NCBI RefSeq assembly: GCF_000719285.1 | Contig: NZ_JOFS01000003.1 | Location: 186,001 to 250,000 of the forward strand | Length of the DNA: 64,000 nucleotides | From: Streptomyces bicolor | Lineage (GTDB): Bacteria; Actinomycetota; Actinomycetes; Streptomycetales; Streptomycetaceae | Reading direction: 5' to 3' | Part shown: in pieces, positions 40,912 through 48,091 of the stretch | How the letters are laid out: each line of letters begins with the position of its first letter | How positions within the stretch are numbered: the stretch's first letter is position 1 | The notes under the pieces: model-generated | What the model saw: only the letters and a program-made list of their open reading frames with translations | What the model was told of the DNA's origin: nothing | Databases searched by the model: none | Position numbers and translations under genes: made by a program

Positions 40912-41288
40912 CGTCGGTGAGCGCGGGGGCCGGTGAACTCGGCAGACCCCTTCCCGCCGTCCCGCCGGGCGAGCGCGGGGCGACCCGGATCGCCGACCGG
41001 GTCGTCTCCAAGATCGCCGCACAGGCCGCACGCGAGGCGGTGGGGCGGCCGGCCGAGGATGCCGCGCGGCCGTCCGCCGACGTCGTCGTCGCCCACCGGA
41101 CCGCCCGGATCCGCATCCACCTCGAACTCGACTACCCCACCGACATCGGCGCCCGCTGCGCGGCCGTGCGTCGGCATGTCGCGGAGCGGGTAGGCGCGTT
41201 GGTGGGCATGGAGGTGCCGGAGGTCGCCGTGCACGTGGAGCGGCTGCACCCGGCGCCCGGACAGGGCGCGGCAGGGAGGACGCGATGA
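40908..41288 (+). CDS. second Asp23/Gls24 family protein
   Basis: This 126-residue protein is a divergent Asp23 paralogue: ATRIADRVVSKIAAQAAREAVG, a middle strand VVVAHRTARIRIHLELDYP and the C-terminal VAERVGALVGMEVPEVAVHVERLH. It overlaps the gene before (GTGA) and after (ATGA), so the run from 40726 to 42549 is translationally coupled. Confidence 0.88.
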   Translation: MTSVSAGAGELGRPLPAVPPGERGATRIADRVVSKIAAQAAREAVGRPAEDAARPSADVVVAHRTARIRIHLELDYPTDIGARCAAVRRHVAERVGALVGMEVPEVAVHVERLHPAPGQGAAGRTR

Positions 41289-41965
41289 GCGAGTCCCAGG
41301 GCTCCGAGGGCACCACACAGCGACTGCCGGTCATCGAGAAGGCGACCGGCCCCGACACTCTCGACCAGTCGGCGTCGGCGGCGGACTACGAGCCCCCGCC
41401 CACGGCCGACGGCGACGGCGGTGGGGACGGCAGGTTCTGGTCGGCACGCCGGATCCCGGCCGCGATCACGGCCCTGCTGCTCTTCGTCCTCGCCGGCTTC
41501 TTCCTCTACGACATCGCCTCGGTGCGCGCCGACCGGCCCGCCATGCAATGGCGCCGGGAACTGGCCGACCAGCTCGCCCGGCGTCCCCTCGACGACATCT
41601 GGGTACTCGTCGGCGCCGGTGTCGCCGCCGTCCTGGGCCTCTGGCTGCTCGTCCTGGCGGTCACACCCGGCCTGCGCTCCGTCCTGCCGATGCGGCGCAC
41701 CCACCGCGACGTCCGCGCCGGCCTGCACCGCGACCTCGCCGCGCGCGTCCTGCGCGACCGGGCCATGGAGGTCTCCGGCGTCCAGTCGGTACGGGTACGG
41801 ATGGTCCGGGCCCGCGCCGATGTCCGCGCCGTCTCGCACTTCCGCGAACTGGACGAGGTACGCACCGACCTGGACGCCACGCTCGCCGACGCGATCAGGG
41901 GCCTCGGCCTGTCCCGCCCGCCCGCGCTGTCGGTGCGGGTACGGCGGCCCGGACGGAAGGGGTGA
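41285..41965 (+). CDS. DUF6286 domain membrane protein of the Asp23 cluster
   Basis: This 226-residue protein has a polar N-terminus (about 55 residues), two membrane segments (IPAAITALLLFVLAGFFLYDI and IWVLVGAGVAAVLGLWLLVLAV), a conserved basic block LPMRRTHRDVRAGLHRDLAARVLRDRAME, and a C-terminal alkaline-shock-like part. DUF6286 proteins occur only in such Asp23/AmaP clusters; the function is unknown. It overlaps its neighbours by 4 bases on both sides. Confidence 0.82.
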   Translation: MSESQGSEGTTQRLPVIEKATGPDTLDQSASAADYEPPPTADGDGGGDGRFWSARRIPAAITALLLFVLAGFFLYDIASVRADRPAMQWRRELADQLARRPLDDIWVLVGAGVAAVLGLWLLVLAVTPGLRSVLPMRRTHRDVRAGLHRDLAARVLRDRAMEVSGVQSVRVRMVRARADVRAVSHFRELDEVRTDLDATLADAIRGLGLSRPPALSVRVRRPGRKG

Positions 41966-42549
41966 GCGCCGTGCTCAGGGTGGTCAACCGGGTGCTGATC
42001 GGGATCCTCGGGCTGGTGCTGCTCGTGATCGGCGGCTCGGTGCTCGCCGTGGGACTGGGGGCCCCGGCTCCCTCCTGGTGGATCCACGACGACCGGCACG
42101 ACGTACTGCTCAGCGACGCCGAGCGGACCCGCTGGCGGGACGACGGCTGGTGGTGGCCGACGGTCCTCGCCGTCCTGGCCGTCCTGGTCCTGCTCGCCCT
42201 GTGGTGGCTCACCGCGAACCTGCGCCGGCGCCGCCTCACCGAGGTCCTCGTCGACACCGGCGACGGCGAGGGCGCCCTGCTGCGGGGTCGGGCCCTGGAG
42301 AACGTACTGGCGAGCGAGGCGACGGGCCAGGAGGGCGTGCAGCGCGCCCACGTCCGTCTGACGGGCAGGCGCAGCGCCCCCGAGGCCCGCGTACGCCTCC
42401 TGCTGGAACCGCACGTGGACCCCGGGACGGCACTGAACGACCTCACCGGCGAGGCCCTGGCGCACGCCCGCAATTCGGCGGGCTTGGCGGAACTGCCGAC
42501 GGAAGTCCGCCTGCGGGGCGTCAAGCACCGTGCCGAGAGGGTCAGTTAG
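41962..42549 (+). CDS. amaP: alkaline shock response membrane anchor protein AmaP
   Basis: This 195-residue protein has two membrane segments near the N-terminus (VLIGILGLVLLVIGGSVLAVG and VLAVLAVLVLLALWWLT), separated by a short outside loop, and a cytoplasmic domain with the two-strand Asp23-like pattern (VQRAHVRLTGRRSAPEARVRLLL). AmaP recruits Asp23 to the membrane. GTG 41962 gives a GTGA overlap with the previous gene; GTG 41971, with GGAAGGGG 8 bp upstream, is equally possible. Its 3' end overlaps the convergent SDR gene by 4 bases. Confidence 0.85.
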   Translation: MSAVLRVVNRVLIGILGLVLLVIGGSVLAVGLGAPAPSWWIHDDRHDVLLSDAERTRWRDDGWWWPTVLAVLAVLVLLALWWLTANLRRRRLTEVLVDTGDGEGALLRGRALENVLASEATGQEGVQRAHVRLTGRRSAPEARVRLLLEPHVDPGTALNDLTGEALAHARNSAGLAELPTEVRLRGVKHRAERVS

Positions 42550-43301
42550 AACCCGTGCCGACTGCCGCCGTCCACCGGCAGCATGATCCCCGTCAGATAG
42601 GAAGCCGCCGGCGACAGCAGGAACGCCGCCGTACGCCCGAACTCCTCCGGAGCTCCGTACCGCCGCAGCGGAATGCGCGCTTCGTGCGCGGCCCGAGTGG
42701 CCTCCGGGTCCGCGGACAGCCCGTCCAGCTCCCGCACCCGGTCCGTGTCGATGCGCGCCGGAAGCAACCCGACGACCCGGATTCCCCGCGGCCCCACTTC
42801 GTCCGCGAGGGACTTGGCGAACCCGGCGAGCCCCGGCCGCAGCCCATTGGAAATGGTCAGCCCCGGAATCGGCTCGTGCACCGACGCCGACAGCACGAAC
42901 CCGATGACCCCGCCCTCGTCGAGTTCCGCCGCTGCCGCCCGGGCAAGCCGCACGGCCCCCAGGAACACCGACTCGAAGGCCGACTGCCACTGCTCGTCCG
43001 TGTTGTCCGCGGCGAACCCGGCCGGCGGCCCGCCCACACTCACGAGAATGCCGTCGAACCCGCCGAAGGCATCCCGCGCGGCGGCCACGAGCCGCGCCGG
43101 CGCCTCCGCGTCGGCGTTGTCGACGGCCACCCCGACGGCGTTCGGCCCCAGTTCGGCCGCGGCGGCGGCGACCCGCTCCTCGTCGCGGCCGGTCACGACC
43201 ACCTTGGCGCCGTCCGCCACCAGCTCACGCGCCGCCGCGTTGCCCAGTCCACGGGTGGCGCCCGTGACGACGTACACCCGGTCCTTCAGTCCAAGATCCA
43301 T
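42546..43301 (-). CDS. SDR family oxidoreductase with a degenerate catalytic dyad
   Basis: This 251-residue protein has the classical SDR Rossmann motif VTGATRGLGN (12-21), the DN pair in VAVDNAD, and the C-terminal PEEFGRTAAFLLSPAASYLTG and DGG. At the position of the usual YxxxK dyad it reads SNGLR (S151, R155), so Tyr and Lys appear to be replaced. A family of actinobacterial SDR proteins shares this feature. It may use other residues or serve a non-reductase role. It is convergent with amaP (4-base overlap) and starts 5 bp before the end of the GH15 gene, so it may be cotranscribed with that gene. Confidence 0.88.
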   Translation of the reverse strand: MDLGLKDRVYVVTGATRGLGNAAARELVADGAKVVVTGRDEERVAAAAAELGPNAVGVAVDNADAEAPARLVAAARDAFGGFDGILVSVGGPPAGFAADNTDEQWQSAFESVFLGAVRLARAAAAELDEGGVIGFVLSASVHEPIPGLTISNGLRPGLAGFAKSLADEVGPRGIRVVGLLPARIDTDRVRELDGLSADPEATRAAHEARIPLRRYGAPEEFGRTAAFLLSPAASYLTGIMLPVDGGSRHGF

Positions 43302-43306
43302 GGCCC

Positions 43307-45094
43307 CTATCCTGCCCCGTCGCCCCCGAACAGGGCGAGGGCGGTGTTCACCAGGCCGATGTGACTGAAGGCCTGCGGGAAGTTGCCCAGCTGGCGGTCG
43401 GCGAGGGGGTCGTACTCCTCGGACAGCAGGCCCACATCGTTGGCGAGGCCCACCAGCCGGTCGAACAGCTCATGGGCCTCCTGCGTACGCCCCGTCATCT
43501 GCAGCGCCTCCGCCAGCCAGAACGAGCAGGCCAGGAACGTGCCCTCGCTGCCCGGCAGCCCGTCGACGGTCGTACCGTCCACGCTGTAGCGGCGCAGGAA
43601 GCCGTCGTGGCTGAGCTCGGCGCAGATCGCGTCGATGGTGCCGATCACGCGCGGGTCGTCGGGCGGCAGGAAGCCGACGCGGGGGATGAGCAGCAGCGCG
43701 GCGTCCAGTTCACGGGAGCCGTAGGACTGGGTGAAGGTGTTGCGCTCGGCGTCGTAGCCCTTCTCGCACACCTCGCGGTGCACCTCGTCGCGGAACTCCC
43801 GCCAGCCGTCGAGGTCGCCCTCCAGCTGCGGGTTCTTCTCCAGGGTGCGCACCGCCCGGTCCGCGGCCACCCACACCATCACCTTCGAGTGCACGAACTG
43901 CCGTCGGCCGCCGCGCACCTCCCACAGGCCCTCGTCCGGCCGGCGCCACTGCGTGCGCAGCCACTCCATGAGTGAGGACTGGATCGCCCACATGTGCGGC
44001 TTGATGGGCAGTCCCGCTTCCCGGGCCAGTGCCAGCGTGTCCATGACCTCGCCGTACACGTCCAACTGCAGTTGTTTCACCGCCTCGTTGCCGATGCGTA
44101 CGGGAACGGAGCCGGCGAAGCCGGACAGCCACGGCAACTCGAGCTCGGGCAGGCGCCGCTCGCCCGCCAGGCCGTACATGATCTGCAGGTCGGCCGGGTC
44201 ACCGGCGACGGCGCGCACCAGCCAGTTGCGCCAGGCCTCGGCCTCCTCGCGGTAGCCCGCCGACAGTCCCACGTTCAGCAGGAGGGTGGAGTCGCGCAGC
44301 CAGCAGTGGCGGTAGTCCCAGTTGCGGACACCGCCCAGTTCCTCGGGGAGCGAGGTGGTGGGGGCGGCGACGATGCCGCCGGTCGGCCGGTAGGTGAGGG
44401 CCTTGAGGGTGATCAGGGAGCGGACGACGGCGTCGCGGTACGGGCCGTCGTAGTGACAGCGCCCCGCCCACTTCCGCCAGTCGCGGACGCTGGCGCGCAG
44501 CGCCTTGTACGGGTCGACGAGCGGCGGGCGCGGCTCGTGCGAGGGGTGCCAGGTGAGGACGAACGCGACCTGCTCGCCCTCTTCGACCGTGAACTCCGAG
44601 TGCGTGCCGAAGTTCTCGCCCCAGGTGTGCACCGGGGGTTCGCTGCGCAGCCAGACCGAGTCCGGGCCGGCGACGGCCACCCGGTGGCCGCGGGACTTGC
44701 GCACCCAGGGGACGACCGAGCCGTAGTCGAAGCGGATCCGCAGGCTGCTGCGCACCGTGACCCGGCCGCTCAGTCCCTGCACGATGCGCACCAGGTCGGG
44801 GGCGCGGTCGCGTTGGGGCATCAGGTCGGTGACGCGGATCGCGCCCTCGGCGGTCTCCCACTCGGTGTCCAGCACCAGGGTGTCCGGGCGGTAGGCGCGG
44901 CGGGTGCAGGGGCCTTTCGTGTGCTTGGGGGCGATGCGCCAGTGGCCATTGTCCTTGTCGCCGAGGAGTTTGGCGAAGCAGGCGGCCGAGTCGAAGCGGG
45001 GCAGACACAGCCAGTCGACGGAGCCGTCCCTGCCGACCAGGGCGGCCGTCTGCTCGTCGCCGATGAGGGCGTAGTCCTCGATGCGCGGGTGCAC
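43307..45094 (-). CDS. glycoside hydrolase family 15 protein (trehalase/glucoamylase type)
   Basis: This 595-residue cytoplasmic protein has the two-domain GH15 layout: an N-terminal beta-sandwich beginning IEDYALIGDEQTAALVGRDG then WLCLPRFDSAACFAKLLG, and an (alpha/alpha)6 barrel with the diagnostic GGVRNWDYRHCWLRDS and a later KVMVWVAADRAVR. Actinobacterial members of this size include trehalases. GTG 45094 is chosen because family homology starts there; an upstream TTG start would add 27 low-quality residues. A weak GGGGGAA precedes it. There is no signal peptide. Confidence 0.9.
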   Translation of the reverse strand: MHPRIEDYALIGDEQTAALVGRDGSVDWLCLPRFDSAACFAKLLGDKDNGHWRIAPKHTKGPCTRRAYRPDTLVLDTEWETAEGAIRVTDLMPQRDRAPDLVRIVQGLSGRVTVRSSLRIRFDYGSVVPWVRKSRGHRVAVAGPDSVWLRSEPPVHTWGENFGTHSEFTVEEGEQVAFVLTWHPSHEPRPPLVDPYKALRASVRDWRKWAGRCHYDGPYRDAVVRSLITLKALTYRPTGGIVAAPTTSLPEELGGVRNWDYRHCWLRDSTLLLNVGLSAGYREEAEAWRNWLVRAVAGDPADLQIMYGLAGERRLPELELPWLSGFAGSVPVRIGNEAVKQLQLDVYGEVMDTLALAREAGLPIKPHMWAIQSSLMEWLRTQWRRPDEGLWEVRGGRRQFVHSKVMVWVAADRAVRTLEKNPQLEGDLDGWREFRDEVHREVCEKGYDAERNTFTQSYGSRELDAALLLIPRVGFLPPDDPRVIGTIDAICAELSHDGFLRRYSVDGTTVDGLPGSEGTFLACSFWLAEALQMTGRTQEAHELFDRLVGLANDVGLLSEEYDPLADRQLGNFPQAFSHIGLVNTALALFGGDGAG

Positions 45095-45211
45095 GCAAGT
45101 GCGGGTTCCCCCAGGGGCGGTGGGCCAATCCGGGGTTGGGGCAGGGGAGTGATGGGGGAGACGGTGGGTCCGCAAGAGCGATGTGTCTGGGGTGGACCGG
45201 AGGGCAGCGCG

Positions 45212-45523
45212 TCAGGGGTTGGGTCCGGGGAGTGGGTCGCCCGCCGCGGAACCGGGGCCGGAGAAGATGACGCCGGGATCCGCCGGGGCCTGGTTGAGGA
45301 CCCACAGCCCGATCAGCGTGGCCAGGGCGAACACGACCATGACGAGGACGGCGAGGACGAGCCGGCGCCGGCGTTCCCGGCGCAGCCACTCGCCGCGTGC
45401 CGTGCGATAGGCGTCGGGCGCCGCCCGCACGCCGTCGGCGAGGGCGGAGAGCGCCTCGCGCAGCTCCCGCTCCGTGCGGTCCGGACCGGTGCCACGCGAC
45501 CCGGTCACATCTCGATGCGTCAT
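45212..45523 (-). CDS. single-span membrane protein coupled to the sigma factor gene
   Basis: This 103-residue protein has a charged cytoplasmic N-terminus (about 50 residues, TERELREALSALADGVRAAPDAYRTAR, read in pieces), one membrane segment (LVLAVLVMVVFALATLIGLWVL) and a short outside tail. Its ATG overlaps the sigma gene stop as ATGA. The layout (cytoplasmic helix plus one span, immediately after a sigma factor gene) is what an anti-sigma factor would have, but no ASD motif or zinc-binding histidine/cysteine set is seen. Confidence 0.75.
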   Translation of the reverse strand: MTHRDVTGSRGTGPDRTERELREALSALADGVRAAPDAYRTARGEWLRRERRRRLVLAVLVMVVFALATLIGLWVLNQAPADPGVIFSGPGSAAGDPLPGPNP

Positions 45524-46095
45524 CGCCGGGCCTCCATCGCCTGGGTCAGGGCGGCCAGGCCGCGTGCCGTATGGGTCTTGACGGAGCCGCAGGAGATGCC
45601 CATCGCCGCGGCGATCTCGCTCTCCTTCAGCCCGAGCCAGTGCCGCAGCACCAGCGCCTCGCGCTGGCGGGCCGGCAGTTGCTGGAGCGCGTCGATCAGG
45701 ACGCGCTGGTCGTCGCGGAGGAGCGCGGTGCTCTCGGCGGAGGCGACGAGTTCGTCCGGCGTCGGCTTCTCGACGTGCTTGCGGGCCACTTGGAGGTGCC
45801 GTATCCGCATCCGCGTCAGATTGCAGACGGTGGAGCGCAGATACGCCTCCGCCGCCTCGGCGTCCCGCAGTCGCCGCCACTTCCGGTAGATCTGGTAGTA
45901 GGCCTCGGCGACCACGTTCTCCGGGTCGTCGGCGCCGAGCAGGACGGCGAGGCGCAGCATCGAGGAGTAGTGCAGCTCGAACAGGCGGGCCAGACCGGCC
46001 TCGCGCTCCAGGTCCGCCGGGTCGCTCACCGCGGGGGTGAGCGCAGCGGCCGGCACCGCGGCAGCTCCGCTCTCGCGTCTCAGGTGCTGTCTCAC
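45520..46095 (-). CDS. ECF-type RNA polymerase sigma factor (SigE-like family)
   Basis: This 191-residue protein has region 2 (ARLFELHYSSMLRLAVLLGADDPENVVAEAYYQIYRKW, in pieces) and region 4 with the promoter -35 binding helix-turn-helix (LPARQREALVLRHWLGLKESEIAAAMGISCGSVKTH, in pieces), and lacks regions 1 and 3. The N-terminal Ala-rich 30 residues are variable. GTG 46095 gives a 4-base GTGA overlap with the symporter stop at 46092; the longer upstream opening lies in the symporter gene. The gene is thus coupled to the transporter before it and to a small membrane protein after it. Confidence 0.88.
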   Translation of the reverse strand: MRQHLRRESGAAAVPAAALTPAVSDPADLEREAGLARLFELHYSSMLRLAVLLGADDPENVVAEAYYQIYRKWRRLRDAEAAEAYLRSTVCNLTRMRIRHLQVARKHVEKPTPDELVASAESTALLRDDQRVLIDALQQLPARQREALVLRHWLGLKESEIAAAMGISCGSVKTHTARGLAALTQAMEARR

Positions 46096-47630
46096 GGGTT
46101 GTTCGCTCCCGTCTCGGGGCGCCGCCTGACGCTCAGGCGTGACGGCAGGTCGGTGAGGTCGGCGCCGCGTGGGACGCCGAGGCGTTCGAGCACCGCGGTC
46201 CCGGCCACGGCGACGGTCAGATTGAGGAGCAGGGCGGCGATCCCGGCGTAGATCTCCGGGCCGGAGCCGATCGGCACGATCGACGAGAACCCTTCCCGTA
46301 CGACCATGAAGGTCCCCGCCACCATGCCCACGCCCCACCCGGCGAGCAGCGCCCGCGGATGCAGCCGCCCGGTGAACAGGCCCACCGCGACGGCCGGGAA
46401 GATCTGCAGGATCCAGACCCCGCCGAGCAGCTGGAGGTTGATGGCGTCCTGGTCGCGCAGCCCGAACACGAACGCCACCGCACCCACCTTCGCCGTCAGC
46501 GACACCGCTTTGGCGATGCGCACCTGCCGCTTGGGCGTGGCCGTCGGATGGACGTACTCGACGTACACATTGCGTACGAAGCTGGTGGCGGCCGCGATCG
46601 ACATCACCGCCGCCGGGACCAGCGCCCCCACGGTGATCGCCCCGAACACCAGCCCGGCAAGCGGCGCCGGCATCAGCCGGTCGACCAGCATCGGTACGGC
46701 CGCCTCGGCGCCGCCGTCGGGCGCGCGGACGCCCGTCGCGAGGGCCGCGATGCCGAGGAAGCCGAACAGGGCGAGCAGCCCGGTCCAGGCGGGCAGCGCC
46801 ACGGACACCTTGCGCAGCGTCTGCGGGCCGTCGGCGGCGAACCCGGCGGTGAGCACATGCGGGTACATCAGCAGGGCGAGCGCGGAGCCGAAGGCGAGGG
46901 TCGCGTAGGCGGGCTGCTGCTCGGGGGTGAGGAGCAGCGCCGGGCCGCCGAGGCGCTCGGCCGCTCCGTCGAAGACGGCACCGGGGCCGCCGAGCCGGTC
47001 GAGGACCAGCCAGGTCACCGCGGTCAGCGAGACGAAGACGGCGACGGCCTTGAGGGCGGAGATGACGGTGGGTGCGCGCAGCCCGTGCCGGTAGGTCGCG
47101 ACGGCCAGCCCCGCGAACAGCGCCACCATCACCAGATCACCGGCGGCGCCCCGCGGATACACGCCCCCGGCCGCCAGCACCGCGCGTATGCCGAGCAGCT
47201 GCAGTGCGAGATACGGCATCGTCGCGAGGATCCCGGTCAGCGCGACCACGAGGGCCAGCGGCGCCGAGCCGTACCGGCCGCGCACGAAGTCGGCCGCCGT
47301 GACATAGCCGTGCCGACGGGCCACGGTCCACAGCCGGGTCAGCAGCACGAAGGCGAGCGGGCAGACGATCACCGTGTACGGCACCGCGAAGAAGGCGGGG
47401 GCGCCGTTGCCGTAGGCCAGTCCCGGTATGGCGGCGAAGGTGTACGCGGTGAAGATCGTGCCGCCGAGCAGCAGCCAGGTCCACACCGGGCCGAGGCTGC
47501 GGTCGGCCAGCGCCCAGCCCTCCAGGGACGGCAGCCGGTCGCTCGGGTGCAGACGCCGCGCGGTGACGGCGAGCAGCGACGCCCCACCGATCACGGCGAG
47601 GAACGTCGCGGTCATGGCGCCGTCGGCCAT
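46092..47630 (-). CDS. sodium:solute symporter family protein
   Basis: This 512-residue membrane protein belongs to the SSS family, with about 13 predicted segments. Family blocks include DRSLGPVWTWLLLGGTIFTAYTF (in pieces), YGNGAPAFFAVPYTVI and ITVGALVPAAVMSIAAATSFVRNVYVEY, near which the sodium site would lie. It resembles monocarboxylate/MctP-like permeases. ATG 47630 has AAGGA upstream. It is divergent from a DUF3311 gene, a family that usually sits head-to-tail with such symporters. The stop overlaps the sigma factor start. Confidence 0.88.
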   Translation of the reverse strand: MADGAMTATFLAVIGGASLLAVTARRLHPSDRLPSLEGWALADRSLGPVWTWLLLGGTIFTAYTFAAIPGLAYGNGAPAFFAVPYTVIVCPLAFVLLTRLWTVARRHGYVTAADFVRGRYGSAPLALVVALTGILATMPYLALQLLGIRAVLAAGGVYPRGAAGDLVMVALFAGLAVATYRHGLRAPTVISALKAVAVFVSLTAVTWLVLDRLGGPGAVFDGAAERLGGPALLLTPEQQPAYATLAFGSALALLMYPHVLTAGFAADGPQTLRKVSVALPAWTGLLALFGFLGIAALATGVRAPDGGAEAAVPMLVDRLMPAPLAGLVFGAITVGALVPAAVMSIAAATSFVRNVYVEYVHPTATPKRQVRIAKAVSLTAKVGAVAFVFGLRDQDAINLQLLGGVWILQIFPAVAVGLFTGRLHPRALLAGWGVGMVAGTFMVVREGFSSIVPIGSGPEIYAGIAALLLNLTVAVAGTAVLERLGVPRGADLTDLPSRLSVRRRPETGANNP

Positions 47631-47661
47631 GGGTCACCGTCCTTGGTGTGCCTGTGCTGCC

Positions 47662-47730
47662 CTCGCGCGTAAGTTGCGCGAGCTGTCGGATCGGAGGACA
47701 CGGAACCGGCGGGAAATTTCCTGGAAATTC
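47662..47730. promoter_or_regulatory. inverted repeats in the divergent symporter/DUF3311 promoter region
   Basis: Two clear symmetrical elements lie in this 171-bp divergent region: CTCGCGC-GTAAGTT-GCGCGAG (47662-47682) and the perfect palindrome GGAAATTTCC (47712-47721), followed by GGAAATTC (47723-47730). An A/T-rich palindrome is uncommon in this base composition. They are candidate operators for divergent control of carbon uptake genes; no regulator is assigned. Confidence 0.45.
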
Positions 47731-47801
47731 GCTGTCAACCGGTCTCGGGGGGTGGGCAACTCTTGCACAGACCGACAGCGAGCGGGAGAGGAGAGCAGTT
47801 C

Positions 47802-48032
47802 ATGGCACAGACCGGTCATCACCGGCTACGGCGCGTCGCGATCGCCGTACTGCTTCTCGCGCCCGCCGCGGGCCTGCTGTGGGTCCCCTGGTACGCCGGT
47901 GCCGAGCCGCGGCTGGCCGGGACGCCGTTCTTCTACTGGTACCAGCTCGCCTGGGTGCCGGGGTGCGGCCTCTGCCTGCTCGCGGCGTACGCGCTGACGG
48001 ACCGACATCGACGTCGACATCGCGATCGCTGA
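47802..48032 (+). CDS. DUF3311 domain small membrane protein
   Basis: This 76-residue protein has two membrane segments (IAVLLLAPAAGLLWVPWY and FFYWYQLAWVPGCGLCLLAAYAL) and the DUF3311 pattern with GTPFFYWYQLAWV. DUF3311 proteins are predicted small subunits of sodium:solute symporters. ATG 47802 has GGAGAGGAGAG upstream. It lies 60 bp before cstA on the same strand rather than with the divergent symporter. Confidence 0.85.
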   Translation: MAQTGHHRLRRVAIAVLLLAPAAGLLWVPWYAGAEPRLAGTPFFYWYQLAWVPGCGLCLLAAYALTDRHRRRHRDR

Positions 48033-48091
48033 GCCGTACTGCCCTTTCTGCTTCACCCCTGCTTGCCCACCTGTTCAGGTCAGGAGCCGCC

